Shown one piece after another: positions 33,744 to 41,621 of a stretch of DNA of 50,722 nucleotides. Below the pieces are notes generated by a model, which saw only the letters and a program-made list of their open reading frames with translations, did not search any database and had not been told where the DNA came from. Within the stretch, counting starts at the first letter, position 1. Each line of letters begins with the position of its first letter. The stretch lies in contig DAHUXN010000039.1 of NCBI GenBank assembly GCA_027307115.1, positions 1 through 50,722 on the forward strand, written 5' to 3'. The stretch comes from Acidobacteriota bacterium. Its GTDB lineage: Bacteria > Acidobacteriota > Terriglobia > Acidiferrales > UBA7541. Both the position numbers and the translations under genes were made by a program.

Positions 33744-34973
33744 TTAACTGGCATCCGTGCTGGCCAGCACCCGCGCGCACGCGCGGAGTATTTTCCGGTA
33801 AGGCCAATCTGTAGCGCGAAACAAAATCTCGCCAGCCCGCGGCTTCGAATAAAACCAGCGAGCCACCAATGATAGATGCTCTTCGCGCTCCGTGGTCTCG
33901 CCATGCAAATTGAAGCGATCACCGCCGGATCCAGTTCCCTCATCAATTCTACCGTGGCTCCCAGGTTGCGCTGTCTCGCTCGTCTGCAATTCCTCAAAAT
34001 GCCTGCGCAAAACCGCTTCGACGGATCGCGGCTCACCCGATTCATCAAAACAAATAAACAATGGCGGCGCAATCAGCCCATTCACAACGGCGAAAATCGC
34101 CACCGTCTTGTCACGAACCGCACGCTGTAAAATCACCGCATTCAATGCATCCACACGCTGTGCTATCTCAGGCAGGCCGCGAAGCGCACTATTTACCTTA
34201 TCTAGTCTTTTGTGCAAGGCGGCCGCGCGCTCAAAATCCATCGCTTCACTCGCCGCTTCCCGTTCGCGCTCCATCGCTCTCGTCAGGAATGCCCCGCCGG
34301 ATTCCAGCGTTTGGAGTACGCGATTCACTTCGATGTCGTAATCTTCCTTCGTGCAGCCCGCGAAGCACGGCGCGAGGCACATCTTCATCTCCGAGTATAT
34401 GCACCCGGGAAAACTGGGGTCGCAGCGAATCTTGATCTGGCACCGGCGAATCTTGAAAAGGTCCAGGAACTCATTCGCGAACGATTCGGCCATTTGCCGC
34501 GATACGAACGGACCAAAATAATAACCGCCGTCCTTGAAAATCCGTCGCGTGACGTAACATCGTGGATATAGATTCCGCAGGCTAATCTTTAACAGCGCGG
34601 GCGCTCGCAGATGCAAAAACGCGCGATAATTCTTGGGGAAACGCGCCCGTGCTTGATGATACAGCACCAGCGATTGTTCAAATCGCGAGCCTGTCGCGCG
34701 AAACGAGAATTCCATCGCAACGTCGCGAAGGTTCAGTTTCTTCGAAGCAGCGTCCGGCGGACGCAGCAAACGCTCCGCCGCACGACGAAGATCAGCTGTA
34801 CGCGCCAGATATGGTTTCGCCGCGTGCGCTCCCGCAACCGCGCGGGTCTTGACCAGAAAAACGCCCGCATGATGCGGGATCGAAGGGAAAAACTGTTCCT
34901 CGCGCGCGGGATCAAATTCCAAACCAGCATCCAGAGGCAACACGAAGAAAGGATACACCGAAGACAAATTCAC
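33744..34973 (-). CDS. UvrC-like protein with degenerate GIY-YIG site and no C-terminal nuclease
   Basis: 409 residues, GTG start. The order matches the first half of UvrC: a GIY-YIG-like domain (about 30-125), a segment with YYFGPFVSRQMAESFANEFL and the Cys cluster RRCQIKIRC...GCIYSEMKMCLAPCFAGC (about 140-205), then a UVR motif (DFERAAALHKRLDKVNSAL, about 240-260). The UvrC RNase H-like and helix-hairpin-helix modules are missing, as the protein is about 200 residues shorter than UvrC. The catalytic signature is eroded: GVY reads GVFLV and Y-V/I-G-K reads PYLARTADLRR, and the catalytic Glu seems replaced (YHQARARF). It may have lost incision activity or be a regulatory paralogue. A canonical uvrC is not in this window. 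Confidence 0.83.
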   Translation of the reverse strand: MNLSSVYPFFVLPLDAGLEFDPAREEQFFPSIPHHAGVFLVKTRAVAGAHAAKPYLARTADLRRAAERLLRPPDAASKKLNLRDVAMEFSFRATGSRFEQSLVLYHQARARFPKNYRAFLHLRAPALLKISLRNLYPRCYVTRRIFKDGGYYFGPFVSRQMAESFANEFLDLFKIRRCQIKIRCDPSFPGCIYSEMKMCLAPCFAGCTKEDYDIEVNRVLQTLESGGAFLTRAMEREREAASEAMDFERAAALHKRLDKVNSALRGLPEIAQRVDALNAVILQRAVRDKTVAIFAVVNGLIAPPLFICFDESGEPRSVEAVLRRHFEELQTSETAQPGSHGRIDEGTGSGGDRFNLHGETTEREEHLSLVARWFYSKPRAGEILFRATDWPYRKILRACARVLASTDAS

Positions 34974-35025
34974 GATGAACCGATTCTATGGAATAATTCC
35001 GCAAAATGTTTCAAAGAGAAAATGC

Positions 35026-36171
35026 TCAATAGGACTTCAGCACCCAAGCGGCAATCACCAAACGCTGAATCTCGCTTGTGCCTTCATAAATCTCGGTGAT
35101 GCGCGCGTCACGGTAGGCGCGCTCCACTGGATATTCCCGGCTGTAACCGTTGCCGCCGTGGATTTGCATTGCTTTGTGTGTGACGCGCGTGGCCATTTCG
35201 GAGGCGAATAATTTTGCCACTGAAGCCTCCATCGAAAATCGCGAGCCTGTTTCCTGTTTCCACGCCGCCTTGCGGACCAATAGGCGCGCGGCATCGACTT
35301 CCGTAGCCATATCGGCAAGCATGAACTGAATCGCCTGAAAATCTGCGATGGGATGCCCGAAGGCTTCCCGCTGCTGCGAGTATGCGAGGGCCGCTTCAAA
35401 TGCGCCCTGCGCAATGCCGGTTGCCTGCGCAGCAATTCCGATGCGCCCGCCATCGAGCGTCGAAAGCGCGACTTTGTAGCCCTCCCCTTCGGCTCCGATG
35501 CGGTTCGCTAGCGGAATCTCGCAATCAGTGAAGGACAGCTCGCAACATGCTGTCGCGTTGATGCCCAACTTTTTCTCTTCCTTGCCCACGGCGAATCCTG
35601 GAGTGCCCTTCTCGATCACCAGCGCGGTGATTCCCTTCTCGCCCTTCTCCGGCTGCGTATTCGTGTAGACAATCGCTGCGTCCGCCGCACCGCCATTGGT
35701 AATCCAGGCCTTAGTGCCGTTAACAATATACTTGTCGCCCCTCCGTACCGCCTTGGTCCGCAAAGCAGCCGCGTTTGATCCAGCCTGCGGTTCGGTCAAG
35801 GCATAACAACCGACTTTTTCGCCACGCGCAAATGGCATAAGAAATCTTTGCTTTTGCTCCTCGGTTCCGAATCGGTAGATGGGTTCGCAGAAGAGCGAAT
35901 TCTGCACAGAGAGAATTACACCCGTGGAAGCGCATACGCGGGAGATTTCTTCGATCACGATTGTGTAGCTGACATGGTCCATCCCCGCGCCACCGTACTG
36001 TTCGGGAAACGCAACGCCTGTAAGGCCCAGTTCAGCTGCTTTGCGAAATGTCTCGCGCGGGAAATGTCCCGTTTCGTCCAACTCCTTTGCCAGCGGCTTC
36101 ACTTCTGTTTCGGCAAAATCCTGTACAGTCCGCTGCAATAGTGCCTGTTCCTCTGTCAGCCCCAGGTCCAA
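35026..36171 (-). CDS. Acyl-CoA dehydrogenase
   Basis: 381 residues, normal length, TTG start with GGGAG 7 bases upstream. It has MDLGLTEEQALLQRTVQDFA, the substrate-loop GVAFPEQYGGAGMDHVSY, the FAD signature CYALTEPQAGSNAAAL, and LSTLDGGRIGIAAQATGIAQ. The catalytic Glu is in IYEGTSEIQRLVIAAWVL. It oxidises acyl-CoA to trans-2-enoyl-CoA, giving electrons to ETF, in beta-oxidation or branched-chain amino-acid breakdown (the short-chain/butyryl-type subgroup seems likely from the motif spacing). It has its own strong promoter, so it is separate from the HIT gene upstream. Confidence 0.94.
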   Translation of the reverse strand: MDLGLTEEQALLQRTVQDFAETEVKPLAKELDETGHFPRETFRKAAELGLTGVAFPEQYGGAGMDHVSYTIVIEEISRVCASTGVILSVQNSLFCEPIYRFGTEEQKQRFLMPFARGEKVGCYALTEPQAGSNAAALRTKAVRRGDKYIVNGTKAWITNGGAADAAIVYTNTQPEKGEKGITALVIEKGTPGFAVGKEEKKLGINATACCELSFTDCEIPLANRIGAEGEGYKVALSTLDGGRIGIAAQATGIAQGAFEAALAYSQQREAFGHPIADFQAIQFMLADMATEVDAARLLVRKAAWKQETGSRFSMEASVAKLFASEMATRVTHKAMQIHGGNGYSREYPVERAYRDARITEIYEGTSEIQRLVIAAWVLKSY

Positions 36172-36216
36172 GTCCGTACTCCCATCATTTATCGTTGCGC
36201 GTTATGGCAGAGCGAT

Positions 36217-36245
36217 ATTGTACCGGGACGCCGCGGAACTGTCAG
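36217..36245 (-). promoter_or_regulatory. sigma70 promoter of the acyl-CoA dehydrogenase gene
   Basis: Minus-strand -35 CTGACA (36240-36245), a 17-base spacer and -10 TACAAT (36217-36222). Predicted start is near 36210, a leader of about 40 bases to the TTG start. Confidence 0.65.
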
Positions 36246-36276
36246 GTAGCATCGCATTCCCGGTGAAAGAAAAAAT

Positions 36277-36759
36277 TCATGTGTTCAGCGCGTGATGCAA
36301 TTTTTCAAAAGTCATGGAAAGATCCTCGGGCTCAAGACGTGTCTCCGCGACAGTGGTCATGAAATTCGCATCACCGACCCAGCGCGGCAGCACGTGAAGA
36401 TGCAAATGTCCAGTGACGCCAGCGCCCGCACAGCGCCCAAGGTTCATGCCTAGGTTATAACCGTGAGGATGATAAACGCTGGCAAGCGCTTTCTGTACAT
36501 TCTGCGCAAGACGCATCATTTCCGCGAGGGCCTCGGCATCGCATTCCGAAAGCTCCGCAACATGCGCGTAGGGCACTACCATGACGTGGCCAGTCGTGTA
36601 GGGGAAACGATTCAGGATCGTAAACGCGAGTTTGCCGCGAAAAACGATTTGAGCCGCAACATCATCGTTCAATGCCATGGCGTCGCAGAAGATGCACCGG
36701 TCGTTCTTGCCTGCCTCAGCAATATAGCGATAGCGCCAGGGAGTCCAAAGAAAATCCAT
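36277..36759 (-). CDS. HIT-family nucleotide hydrolase/transferase
   Basis: 160 residues. A zinc-type RCIFCDA segment follows the start MDFLWTPWRYRYI, which is typical of Ap4A-phosphorylase-like HIT proteins. The HIT motif is GHLHLHVLPRW (His-phi-His-phi-His-phi-phi), preceded by VVPYAHVAEL and YNLGMNLGRCAGAGVTGH. It binds and cleaves dinucleoside polyphosphates or nucleotidyl amides in the cytoplasm. It lies 14 bases downstream of the HU gene, so they likely share a transcript. Confidence 0.9.
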   Translation of the reverse strand: MDFLWTPWRYRYIAEAGKNDRCIFCDAMALNDDVAAQIVFRGKLAFTILNRFPYTTGHVMVVPYAHVAELSECDAEALAEMMRLAQNVQKALASVYHPHGYNLGMNLGRCAGAGVTGHLHLHVLPRWVGDANFMTTVAETRLEPEDLSMTFEKLHHALNT

Positions 36760-36773
36760 TCCGCTCGACCGGG

Positions 36774-37148
36774 TTAGCCCTGGGGCGCGTGCTCGGAGGA
36801 AGATGCAGCCGCAGCGGGCGGCGCGGCCTTATGAACGTTGACGAAGTCCTTCAGTTCCTTGCTTGGTTTGAAAAACGGAATTCTCTTGGGCGGCACTTCC
36901 ACCTTCGCGCCAGTCTTCGGATTGCGGCCGATTCTGCCTCGGCGTTGCCTGGTACGGAAGCTACCAAAGCCACGAATTTCAATCTTGTCGTTCTTCTGCA
37001 GCGCCTCAATAATGCTTTCAAACACCGTCTCGACAACCGTTTCGGACTCTTTGCGCGGCAGCTCCGTCACGCGGATAACCTCTTCGATCAAATCCGCTTT
37101 CGTCACTGTACGCTCTGCTGCCTCCGGCTTACCGGTAGCGCTTGCCAT
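36774..37148 (-). CDS. HU-family DNA-binding protein
   Basis: 124 residues. The core (about 15-105) is a classic HU/IHF fold: TKADLIEEVIRVTELPRKES, VFESIIEALQKNDKIEIRGF, GSFRTRQRRGRIGRNPKTGA, and the KRIPFFKPSKELKDF strand. An N-terminal 14-residue extension and a C-terminal A/P/S tail are additions. It bends and compacts DNA. The GGGAGGG ribosome site lies 14-20 bases before the ATG, with a perfect 6-1-6 palindrome (37149-37161) between it and the start, so translation may be controlled. HIT gene downstream. Confidence 0.93.
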   Translation of the reverse strand: MASATGKPEAAERTVTKADLIEEVIRVTELPRKESETVVETVFESIIEALQKNDKIEIRGFGSFRTRQRRGRIGRNPKTGAKVEVPPKRIPFFKPSKELKDFVNVHKAAPPAAAASSSEHAPQG

Positions 37149-37183
37149 GGGCCGACGGCCCTCCCTCTTGCCTAAAGTTTAGG
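37149..37183 (-). promoter_or_regulatory. Two perfect palindromes in front of the HU gene
   Basis: GGGCCGACGGCCC (37149-37161) is a 6-1-6 palindrome directly against the ATG, and CCTAAAGTTTAGG (37171-37183) is another 6-1-6 palindrome 9 bases further up. They flank the GGGAGGG ribosome-site region, so a protein bound to the DNA or a folded mRNA could block HU expression. Their function is inferred only from position. Confidence 0.4.
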
Positions 37184-37335
37184 TTCGGATCTGGGCTGAA
37201 TTTGCTGCCTAGGCCCCGAGACCACCCCGTCGCCACAGTCTACAGGACACTTAGCGGCCCTTCCATATCACCATTGGGCCCACAACGTAAATCTTTTTCT
37301 GCGGGCAACCCCCGAGTCCTCGGGCTGAGTTCGGC

Positions 37336-39315
37336 TCAGTTCGCTTGCCGTTTGGCCAGGATAGCATCGCCGATAGTGGCATTGGGCGATGATTTTGACG
37401 ACCGGAACACCTCAATGTCGTGTCGCTCGACCTGCTTCTGCGCCGCGCGATAGCTCAAGCTGATTTTCCGCTGCTCAGGGTCCAACCGTATAATCTTGAA
37501 CTCATATTCCTTGCCTTGCAGGAGAGGCCCTGTACCCTTTCCCGTTTTCTGCTTACCGCGATCACCCGATTCCCCTTTCGGGCGCCGTTCTTCAATTTCT
37601 GAAATGTGACAAAGGGCTTCAATGCCTTCTGCAAGCTCCACGAACGCCCCAAACGCCGCGTTCCGGACGACCTTTCCTTTGAGTACTTCGTTTAGCTTGT
37701 GCCCTGCAAACCAGTTCGCCCAGATATCGTTGACTTGCTTCAGGCCCAGCGATATGCGCCGGTGCTCGCCATCAATTTTCAGCACCTTTGCTTCCACGGT
37801 ATCGCCCTTTTTCAATTTTTCACTCGGATGCTTCACGCGCTCTGTCCAGCTCAGATCGCTGACGTGGAGCAAGCCTTCAATGCCCTCTTCCAGTTCCACG
37901 AACGCGCCGAAATCCGCGAGATTCCGCACTCGGCCGCTGACGACAGAGCCCACCACGTATTTCTCCACCACTCCCGCCCACGGGTCCTGCGACATCTGTT
38001 TCAATCCTAGCGAAATGCGCCTCTGCTCCGGCTTCAATTCCAGCACAACCACTTCCACTTCATCGCCGACCTTCACCATCTTCGAAGGATGTTTCAACCT
38101 CTTTGACCAGCTCATCTCGCTGACGTGCACCAGTCCTTCCACGCCAGCCTCAATGTGCACAAACGCTCCATAGTCCGCCAGGCCGACGATTTTCCCACGC
38201 AAGTGCGTACCCACTGGAAAGCGCTCCGGAACAGTCGCCCACGGGTCAGGAAGCAGCTGTTTACGTCCCAGCGAAATGCGCATCTTCTCTTTATCAAACT
38301 TCAGGATCTGTACTTGAATTTCCTGGCCGGCTGAAACAACTTCGGAGGGATGCGCGATTCGTCCCCAGACGAGATCGCTAATGTGCAGCAAACCATCCAG
38401 ACCGCCCAGGTCCACGAAGACTCCATACTCCGTAATGTTTTTTACTTTCCCGGTTACAATCGATCCCTCGCTTAGCGTCTCCGCGAAAGCCTCGCGTTGT
38501 TTCCGCTGCTCTTCTTCCAGGATCACGCGACGGCTCACCACCACGTTTCCGCGTTTGCGATTCAGCTTCAAAACACGGCATTCGAGCTCGCGATCCTTCC
38601 AGGCTTCCAAGTCGTGCACCGGCCGCAGTTCGAGCTGGGAAGCCGGCAAAAACGCGCGGATCCCGATGTCCACCACCAAACCGCCTTTAATGCGATCGAC
38701 TACTTTGCCCGTAAGTGTCAACCCTTCCTTGTGCGATTTCTCGATTTGTTCCCAAACGCGGCGCCGGTGGGCGCGCACGTGCGATAGCAGGACGTAGCCA
38801 TCCTTTTGTTCGGGGAGCCGCTCCACGGCGATCGAATCGCCCGATTGAAAGTGAATCCCGCCCGCATCTAGAAATTCTTGTGCCGGTACCAACCCTTCGA
38901 ATTTGGCCCCTACGTCCACCACTACGCCCAAGTCCGTGACCGCAATAACGCGTCCGTCGAAAATCTCTCCGCCAACTGGGCCTGGCTGCGGAGCTGCGTA
39001 TTGATCGATGAGCTGCTCCATTGGCGTATCGACCGCCTTATCAGCTGCCTGTTGATTCGTTTCCGGACTTTGTTGCTGACCCTCCGCGTGGGGATCTTCG
39101 CGCAACTGTTCTCCCGGGTATTCGGGATTCTCGGCCAAATTTGCCGCGTTATCGGTTGGAAACGAAGTCCCAGCAGCTTCAGAACTACCCGCACCAGCTT
39201 CCTCAACCGCTCGCGCCGGCGGCGGCGTCACAACGCGAACCGCTCCCGCCCCTTCCGCAGCAGAAGCTTCCGCCGCCAATGCGTGTGACTCTGGGTTGTT
39301 GTACTCCGGCGACAT
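37336..39315 (-). CDS. rpsA: 30S ribosomal protein S1
   Basis: 659 residues from the ATG at 39315 (GGGAGAA 9 bases upstream); an in-frame start at 39390 is rejected since it overlaps the leader hairpin. Six S1/OB domains are visible, for instance GKVVDRIKGGLVVDIGIRAF, GKVKNITEYGVFVDLGGLDG, GKIVGLADYGAFVHIEAGVE, GRVRNLADFGAFVELEEGIE and the last GKVVRNAAFGAFVELAEGIE. An Ala/Glu/Pro-rich leader of about 100 residues precedes domain 1. S1 melts mRNA and helps bind it to the 30S subunit. The last domain is followed by a short positively charged tail. It has its own promoter, leader hairpin and HU downstream. Confidence 0.95.
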   Translation of the reverse strand: MSPEYNNPESHALAAEASAAEGAGAVRVVTPPPARAVEEAGAGSSEAAGTSFPTDNAANLAENPEYPGEQLREDPHAEGQQQSPETNQQAADKAVDTPMEQLIDQYAAPQPGPVGGEIFDGRVIAVTDLGVVVDVGAKFEGLVPAQEFLDAGGIHFQSGDSIAVERLPEQKDGYVLLSHVRAHRRRVWEQIEKSHKEGLTLTGKVVDRIKGGLVVDIGIRAFLPASQLELRPVHDLEAWKDRELECRVLKLNRKRGNVVVSRRVILEEEQRKQREAFAETLSEGSIVTGKVKNITEYGVFVDLGGLDGLLHISDLVWGRIAHPSEVVSAGQEIQVQILKFDKEKMRISLGRKQLLPDPWATVPERFPVGTHLRGKIVGLADYGAFVHIEAGVEGLVHVSEMSWSKRLKHPSKMVKVGDEVEVVVLELKPEQRRISLGLKQMSQDPWAGVVEKYVVGSVVSGRVRNLADFGAFVELEEGIEGLLHVSDLSWTERVKHPSEKLKKGDTVEAKVLKIDGEHRRISLGLKQVNDIWANWFAGHKLNEVLKGKVVRNAAFGAFVELAEGIEALCHISEIEERRPKGESGDRGKQKTGKGTGPLLQGKEYEFKIIRLDPEQRKISLSYRAAQKQVERHDIEVFRSSKSSPNATIGDAILAKRQAN

Positions 39316-39345
39316 GCTGATGTTCTCCCTGAGGAAGCACCCGCA

Positions 39346-39366
39346 TACCGAGGATGTGCCTCGGTA
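39346..39366 (-). promoter_or_regulatory. Leader stem-loop of rpsA
   Basis: A perfect 8-bp stem (TACCGAGG at 39346-39353, CCTCGGTA at 39359-39366) with a 5-base loop lies about 31 bases before the S1 start. It lies between promoter and ATG, with no U run after it, so it looks like a translational control element rather than a terminator. The rpsA leader of E. coli is known to be folded and autoregulated, which makes that reading plausible. Confidence 0.5.
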
Positions 39367-39431
39367 ACTCCACCCGACGGGCGAGAGCAAAAGAGGGGAT
39401 GCAGCGAGAGTTAACGCGCTGTATCGTCAGG

Positions 39432-39461
39432 ATGATACGCGCCCGGCACTTGCATTGTCAA
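39432..39461 (-). promoter_or_regulatory. sigma70 promoter of rpsA
   Basis: Minus-strand -35 TTGACA (39456-39461, perfect), an 18-base spacer and -10 TATCAT (39432-39437). Predicted start is near 39425, so the leader is about 110 bases and includes the stem-loop at 39346-39366. Confidence 0.72.
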
Positions 39462-39510
39462 CCATCGGCGCGAGCATACGGGCGCCACAAAACGGCTCAG
39501 CAGAAAGAAC

Positions 39511-40176
39511 CTATGGTGCGTCCGGGCTTTCCGTCATCTCTTTGTAGAGGTAAACGATCCCGGCAACGGCGGCAGTGACGGAGAATACAAAAATTATCAA
39601 ACCTCTTCGTTTCCGAGCGGCGAACTGATCATTTTGCAGAGGGGGCAGGCTGTCAGGGACGACCTTCACTCCGTACGTGCGGCCCGGAGTAATCGTATAA
39701 ACTTCGCCATCGAGTTCGAGACTTAGCGGGCCTGCGATACTGGCAATCTTGAGCTCGTCCGGCGCGATGATCGTTACTTGGGCTGTAGTCGGCTGCACGG
39801 TCTGGGGTCGCACAAGGACATCTAAAGCTCGAATTGCCACGGCGCCGCCGCGCGCGGACATGAACCCGGCAGTACCGGACGTGAGAACCGCGGTCACTAG
39901 GGATCCGTCGGTCGTGAGCTTAGCTAGGCTGGAAGGCGAGAAATAAACTTGGTTCCCTGCAAATTGTAGGCGAACTTGACCGCCTGAACCGGTCGCCACA
40001 GTGTCGCCATTGTAGATATTCGCGCCGTTCGCCGCGGCATTGCCATCAAGTTGCGCGTCTTGCGCGGCGAGGACAAAGCCCAACGGTCGGTTCGGAGTCC
40101 CGGCGCCGACGGCAGGAAGGCTGATTAAAGAAGCCGATAGGACGCAGGCGAGTAAGCTTCTACATGCGAATCGCAC
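39511..40176 (-). CDS. FecR-like exported protein with C-terminal membrane helix
   Basis: 221 residues, GTG start with GGGAGG 5 bases upstream. A signal peptide to about residue 24 (LLACVLSASLISLPAVGAG) is followed by a beta-rich FecR-like region: NIYNGDTVATGSGGQVRLQF, VYFSPSSLAKLTTDGSLVTA and VAIRALDVLVRPQTVQPTTA. A single helix lies near the end (GLIIFVFSVTAAVAGIVYLY). The threshold-and-gain strands are like those of the FecR domain that relays signals in the periplasm. No sigma factor lies next to it. Ligand and function unknown. It has a good promoter and is transcribed towards rpsA. Confidence 0.72.
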   Translation of the reverse strand: MRFACRSLLACVLSASLISLPAVGAGTPNRPLGFVLAAQDAQLDGNAAANGANIYNGDTVATGSGGQVRLQFAGNQVYFSPSSLAKLTTDGSLVTAVLTSGTAGFMSARGGAVAIRALDVLVRPQTVQPTTAQVTIIAPDELKIASIAGPLSLELDGEVYTITPGRTYGVKVVPDSLPPLQNDQFAARKRRGLIIFVFSVTAAVAGIVYLYKEMTESPDAP

Positions 40177-40202
40177 AGATGCCTCCCGGAAGGGCCACTT
40201 TT

Positions 40203-40231
40203 ACTTTAAGCCTGTCCACGCAAGTCGTCAA
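40203..40231 (-). promoter_or_regulatory. sigma70 promoter of the FecR-like gene
   Basis: Minus-strand -35 TTGACG (40226-40231), a 17-base spacer and -10 TAAAGT (40203-40208). Predicted start is near 40196, about 20 bases before the GTG start. Confidence 0.55.
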
Positions 40232-40356
40232 TGGCTTATTGCAACACACTCTCCAAATCAGGACACTCGGTCGGATGACCCAGAACCGACTTTCGTGGTT
40301 CCGCTGGGTTTGGTAAGCGCATTGCAAAATTCCATCGCCGGGCAGAAAATGAGTTC

Positions 40357-40563
40357 ATGTTCAAGGAAGGCCAGCGCGTGCGCGCCAACCTCGCGGGAAT
40401 GCAGGCAGGCGGCGTGTTGTTCCATGCCGCGGTGACAGACGCGGTCGGGAATATCGTGCGCCAAACGTCGGAGAATCCGCCCACGTATCTAGTGCGCCTG
40501 CTGTTTTCCTTCAAGGGCGTGAACGAAGTCGAAGTCCCCGCGGACCGCATCACCGCTTTCTAG
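40357..40563 (+). CDS. Small conserved-looking protein, possible SH3-like barrel
   Basis: 68 residues, MFKEGQRVRANLAGMQAGGV. The alternation GVLFHAAVTDAVGNIVRQ and YLVRLLFSFKGVNEVEVPAD looks like a small beta barrel. No signal peptide. The ribosome site is weak. It is divergent from the FecR-like gene and is followed by the long hairpin at 40593-40624. No family recognised. Confidence 0.5.
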   Translation: MFKEGQRVRANLAGMQAGGVLFHAAVTDAVGNIVRQTSENPPTYLVRLLFSFKGVNEVEVPADRITAF

Positions 40564-40592
40564 CTCCGCGCTGTCGCCTTACCTTAACTCCG

Positions 40593-40624
40593 GCGCTATT
40601 GAGCGCATTGCGCTACAATAGCGC
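40593..40624. repeat. Long imperfect palindrome (15-bp stem with one bulge)
   Basis: Outer arms GCGCTATTG (40593-40601) and CAATAGCGC (40616-40624) enclose a second perfect palindrome AGCGCA-T-TGCGCT (40602-40614); the only interruption is a single A at 40615. It is too long and too symmetric to be chance, has no U run on either side, and lies between the small protein and the class IV aminotransferase gene. It could be a REP-like element, an operator, or an mRNA stabiliser. A TACAAT box falls inside it. Confidence 0.55.
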
Positions 40625-40641
40625 GCGACGCCGGAGGCTCC

Positions 40642-41517
40642 ATGCTCCATCGCTTTGTCTTTCACAATACGAAACTCATACCGATCGAACAGGCGCGCTT
40701 CTCACCGGGCCAAGCCGGTCTCCTGAATGGCTGGGGCCTGTTCACGACGCTGCACATTTTCGACGGCGAAATCTTTGCCTTCGAGCGCCACTGGAAACGC
40801 CTCGAGAAAGATGCGGCACGCACGCATTGCCCGTTTCCCTTCGACGCTGAAAAAGTCCGCGGCCGACTGACCGAAGTCATTCGCGCGAATCATGTGCAGG
40901 AAGGTTGCGCGCGCATTTACGCCATCTACAACCAAGTCGGCCATTGGCGCAGCGATGAAAGCATGCCCATGGTGGACTTGTTTCTCTGCAGCACGGATCT
41001 GCCCGCGTATCGCCAACCCGCGCGTTTGAATCTTCGCGAGCACGGCCGTCACGCCGCATCGCCACTGGCCGGGGTGAAAGTTACGTCGTGGCTCAACAAT
41101 GTCTGGAATCTCTACGAAGCGCAGCAGGGCGGGTTCGATGAAGTGGTGCTTCTCAACGAGCGTGGCGAAGTGGCCGAATGCACCGCCGCCAATCTTTTCT
41201 GCGTTCACGGAGGGCGCGTGCTCACGCCTTCTCTCAATTCTGGCTGCCTCGAAGGCATCACGCGCAGCATCCTGCTCGAAATCGGCCCGCGCGCCGGCGT
41301 TCCGTGCGAGGAAACAACGCTCCGGCCGGCGGATTTATTTTCCGCGGACGAAGTTTTCATTTCATCGACAAATCGCACTCTTCTTGCGGTGGGCGAAATT
41401 GCGGGGCACCGCTACGCGAATGCTCCCGGCCCCATCACCCGCCGTCTCGACGAAGCTTTCACGGCTTACATCAAGGAATACCTCGCACGCAATTCCGCGG
41501 CCGTCGCGAAACGCTGA
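40642..41517 (+). CDS. PLP-dependent aminotransferase class IV (BCAT / aminodeoxychorismate lyase group)
   Basis: 291 residues, ATG with GGAGG 4 bases upstream. Fold-type IV signatures: GLLNGWGLFTTLHIFDGEIF, FAFERHWKRLEKDA, the Schiff-base lysine in AGVKVTSWLNNVWN, EVAECTAANLFCVHGGRVLT (Glu for the PLP N1) and GCLEGITRSILLEI, with DEVFISSTNRTLLAV for the cofactor phosphate. The enzyme makes or uses branched-chain amino acids, D-amino acids or aminodeoxychorismate; the sequence alone does not decide which. No ilv or pab genes are adjacent. Neighbours are the pterin dehydratase 105 bases downstream and the palindrome upstream. Confidence 0.84.
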   Translation: MLHRFVFHNTKLIPIEQARFSPGQAGLLNGWGLFTTLHIFDGEIFAFERHWKRLEKDAARTHCPFPFDAEKVRGRLTEVIRANHVQEGCARIYAIYNQVGHWRSDESMPMVDLFLCSTDLPAYRQPARLNLREHGRHAASPLAGVKVTSWLNNVWNLYEAQQGGFDEVVLLNERGEVAECTAANLFCVHGGRVLTPSLNSGCLEGITRSILLEIGPRAGVPCEETTLRPADLFSADEVFISSTNRTLLAVGEIAGHRYANAPGPITRRLDEAFTAYIKEYLARNSAAVAKR

Positions 41518-41556
41518 AAATTGACACACTCCCTGAGGCTCTCGCCATTCTTGCTT

Positions 41557-41584
41557 TTGTTATCGCTACCCGATTCGCTACAAT
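41557..41584 (+). promoter_or_regulatory. sigma70 promoter of the pterin dehydratase gene
   Basis: -35 TTGTTA (41557-41562), a 16-base spacer and -10 TACAAT (41579-41584). Predicted start is near 41591, about 31 bases before the ATG. Confidence 0.55.
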
Positions 41585-41621
41585 CGATGTGCGTCCGGAA
41601 GTCTTGGACTAAGGAGCCGTA

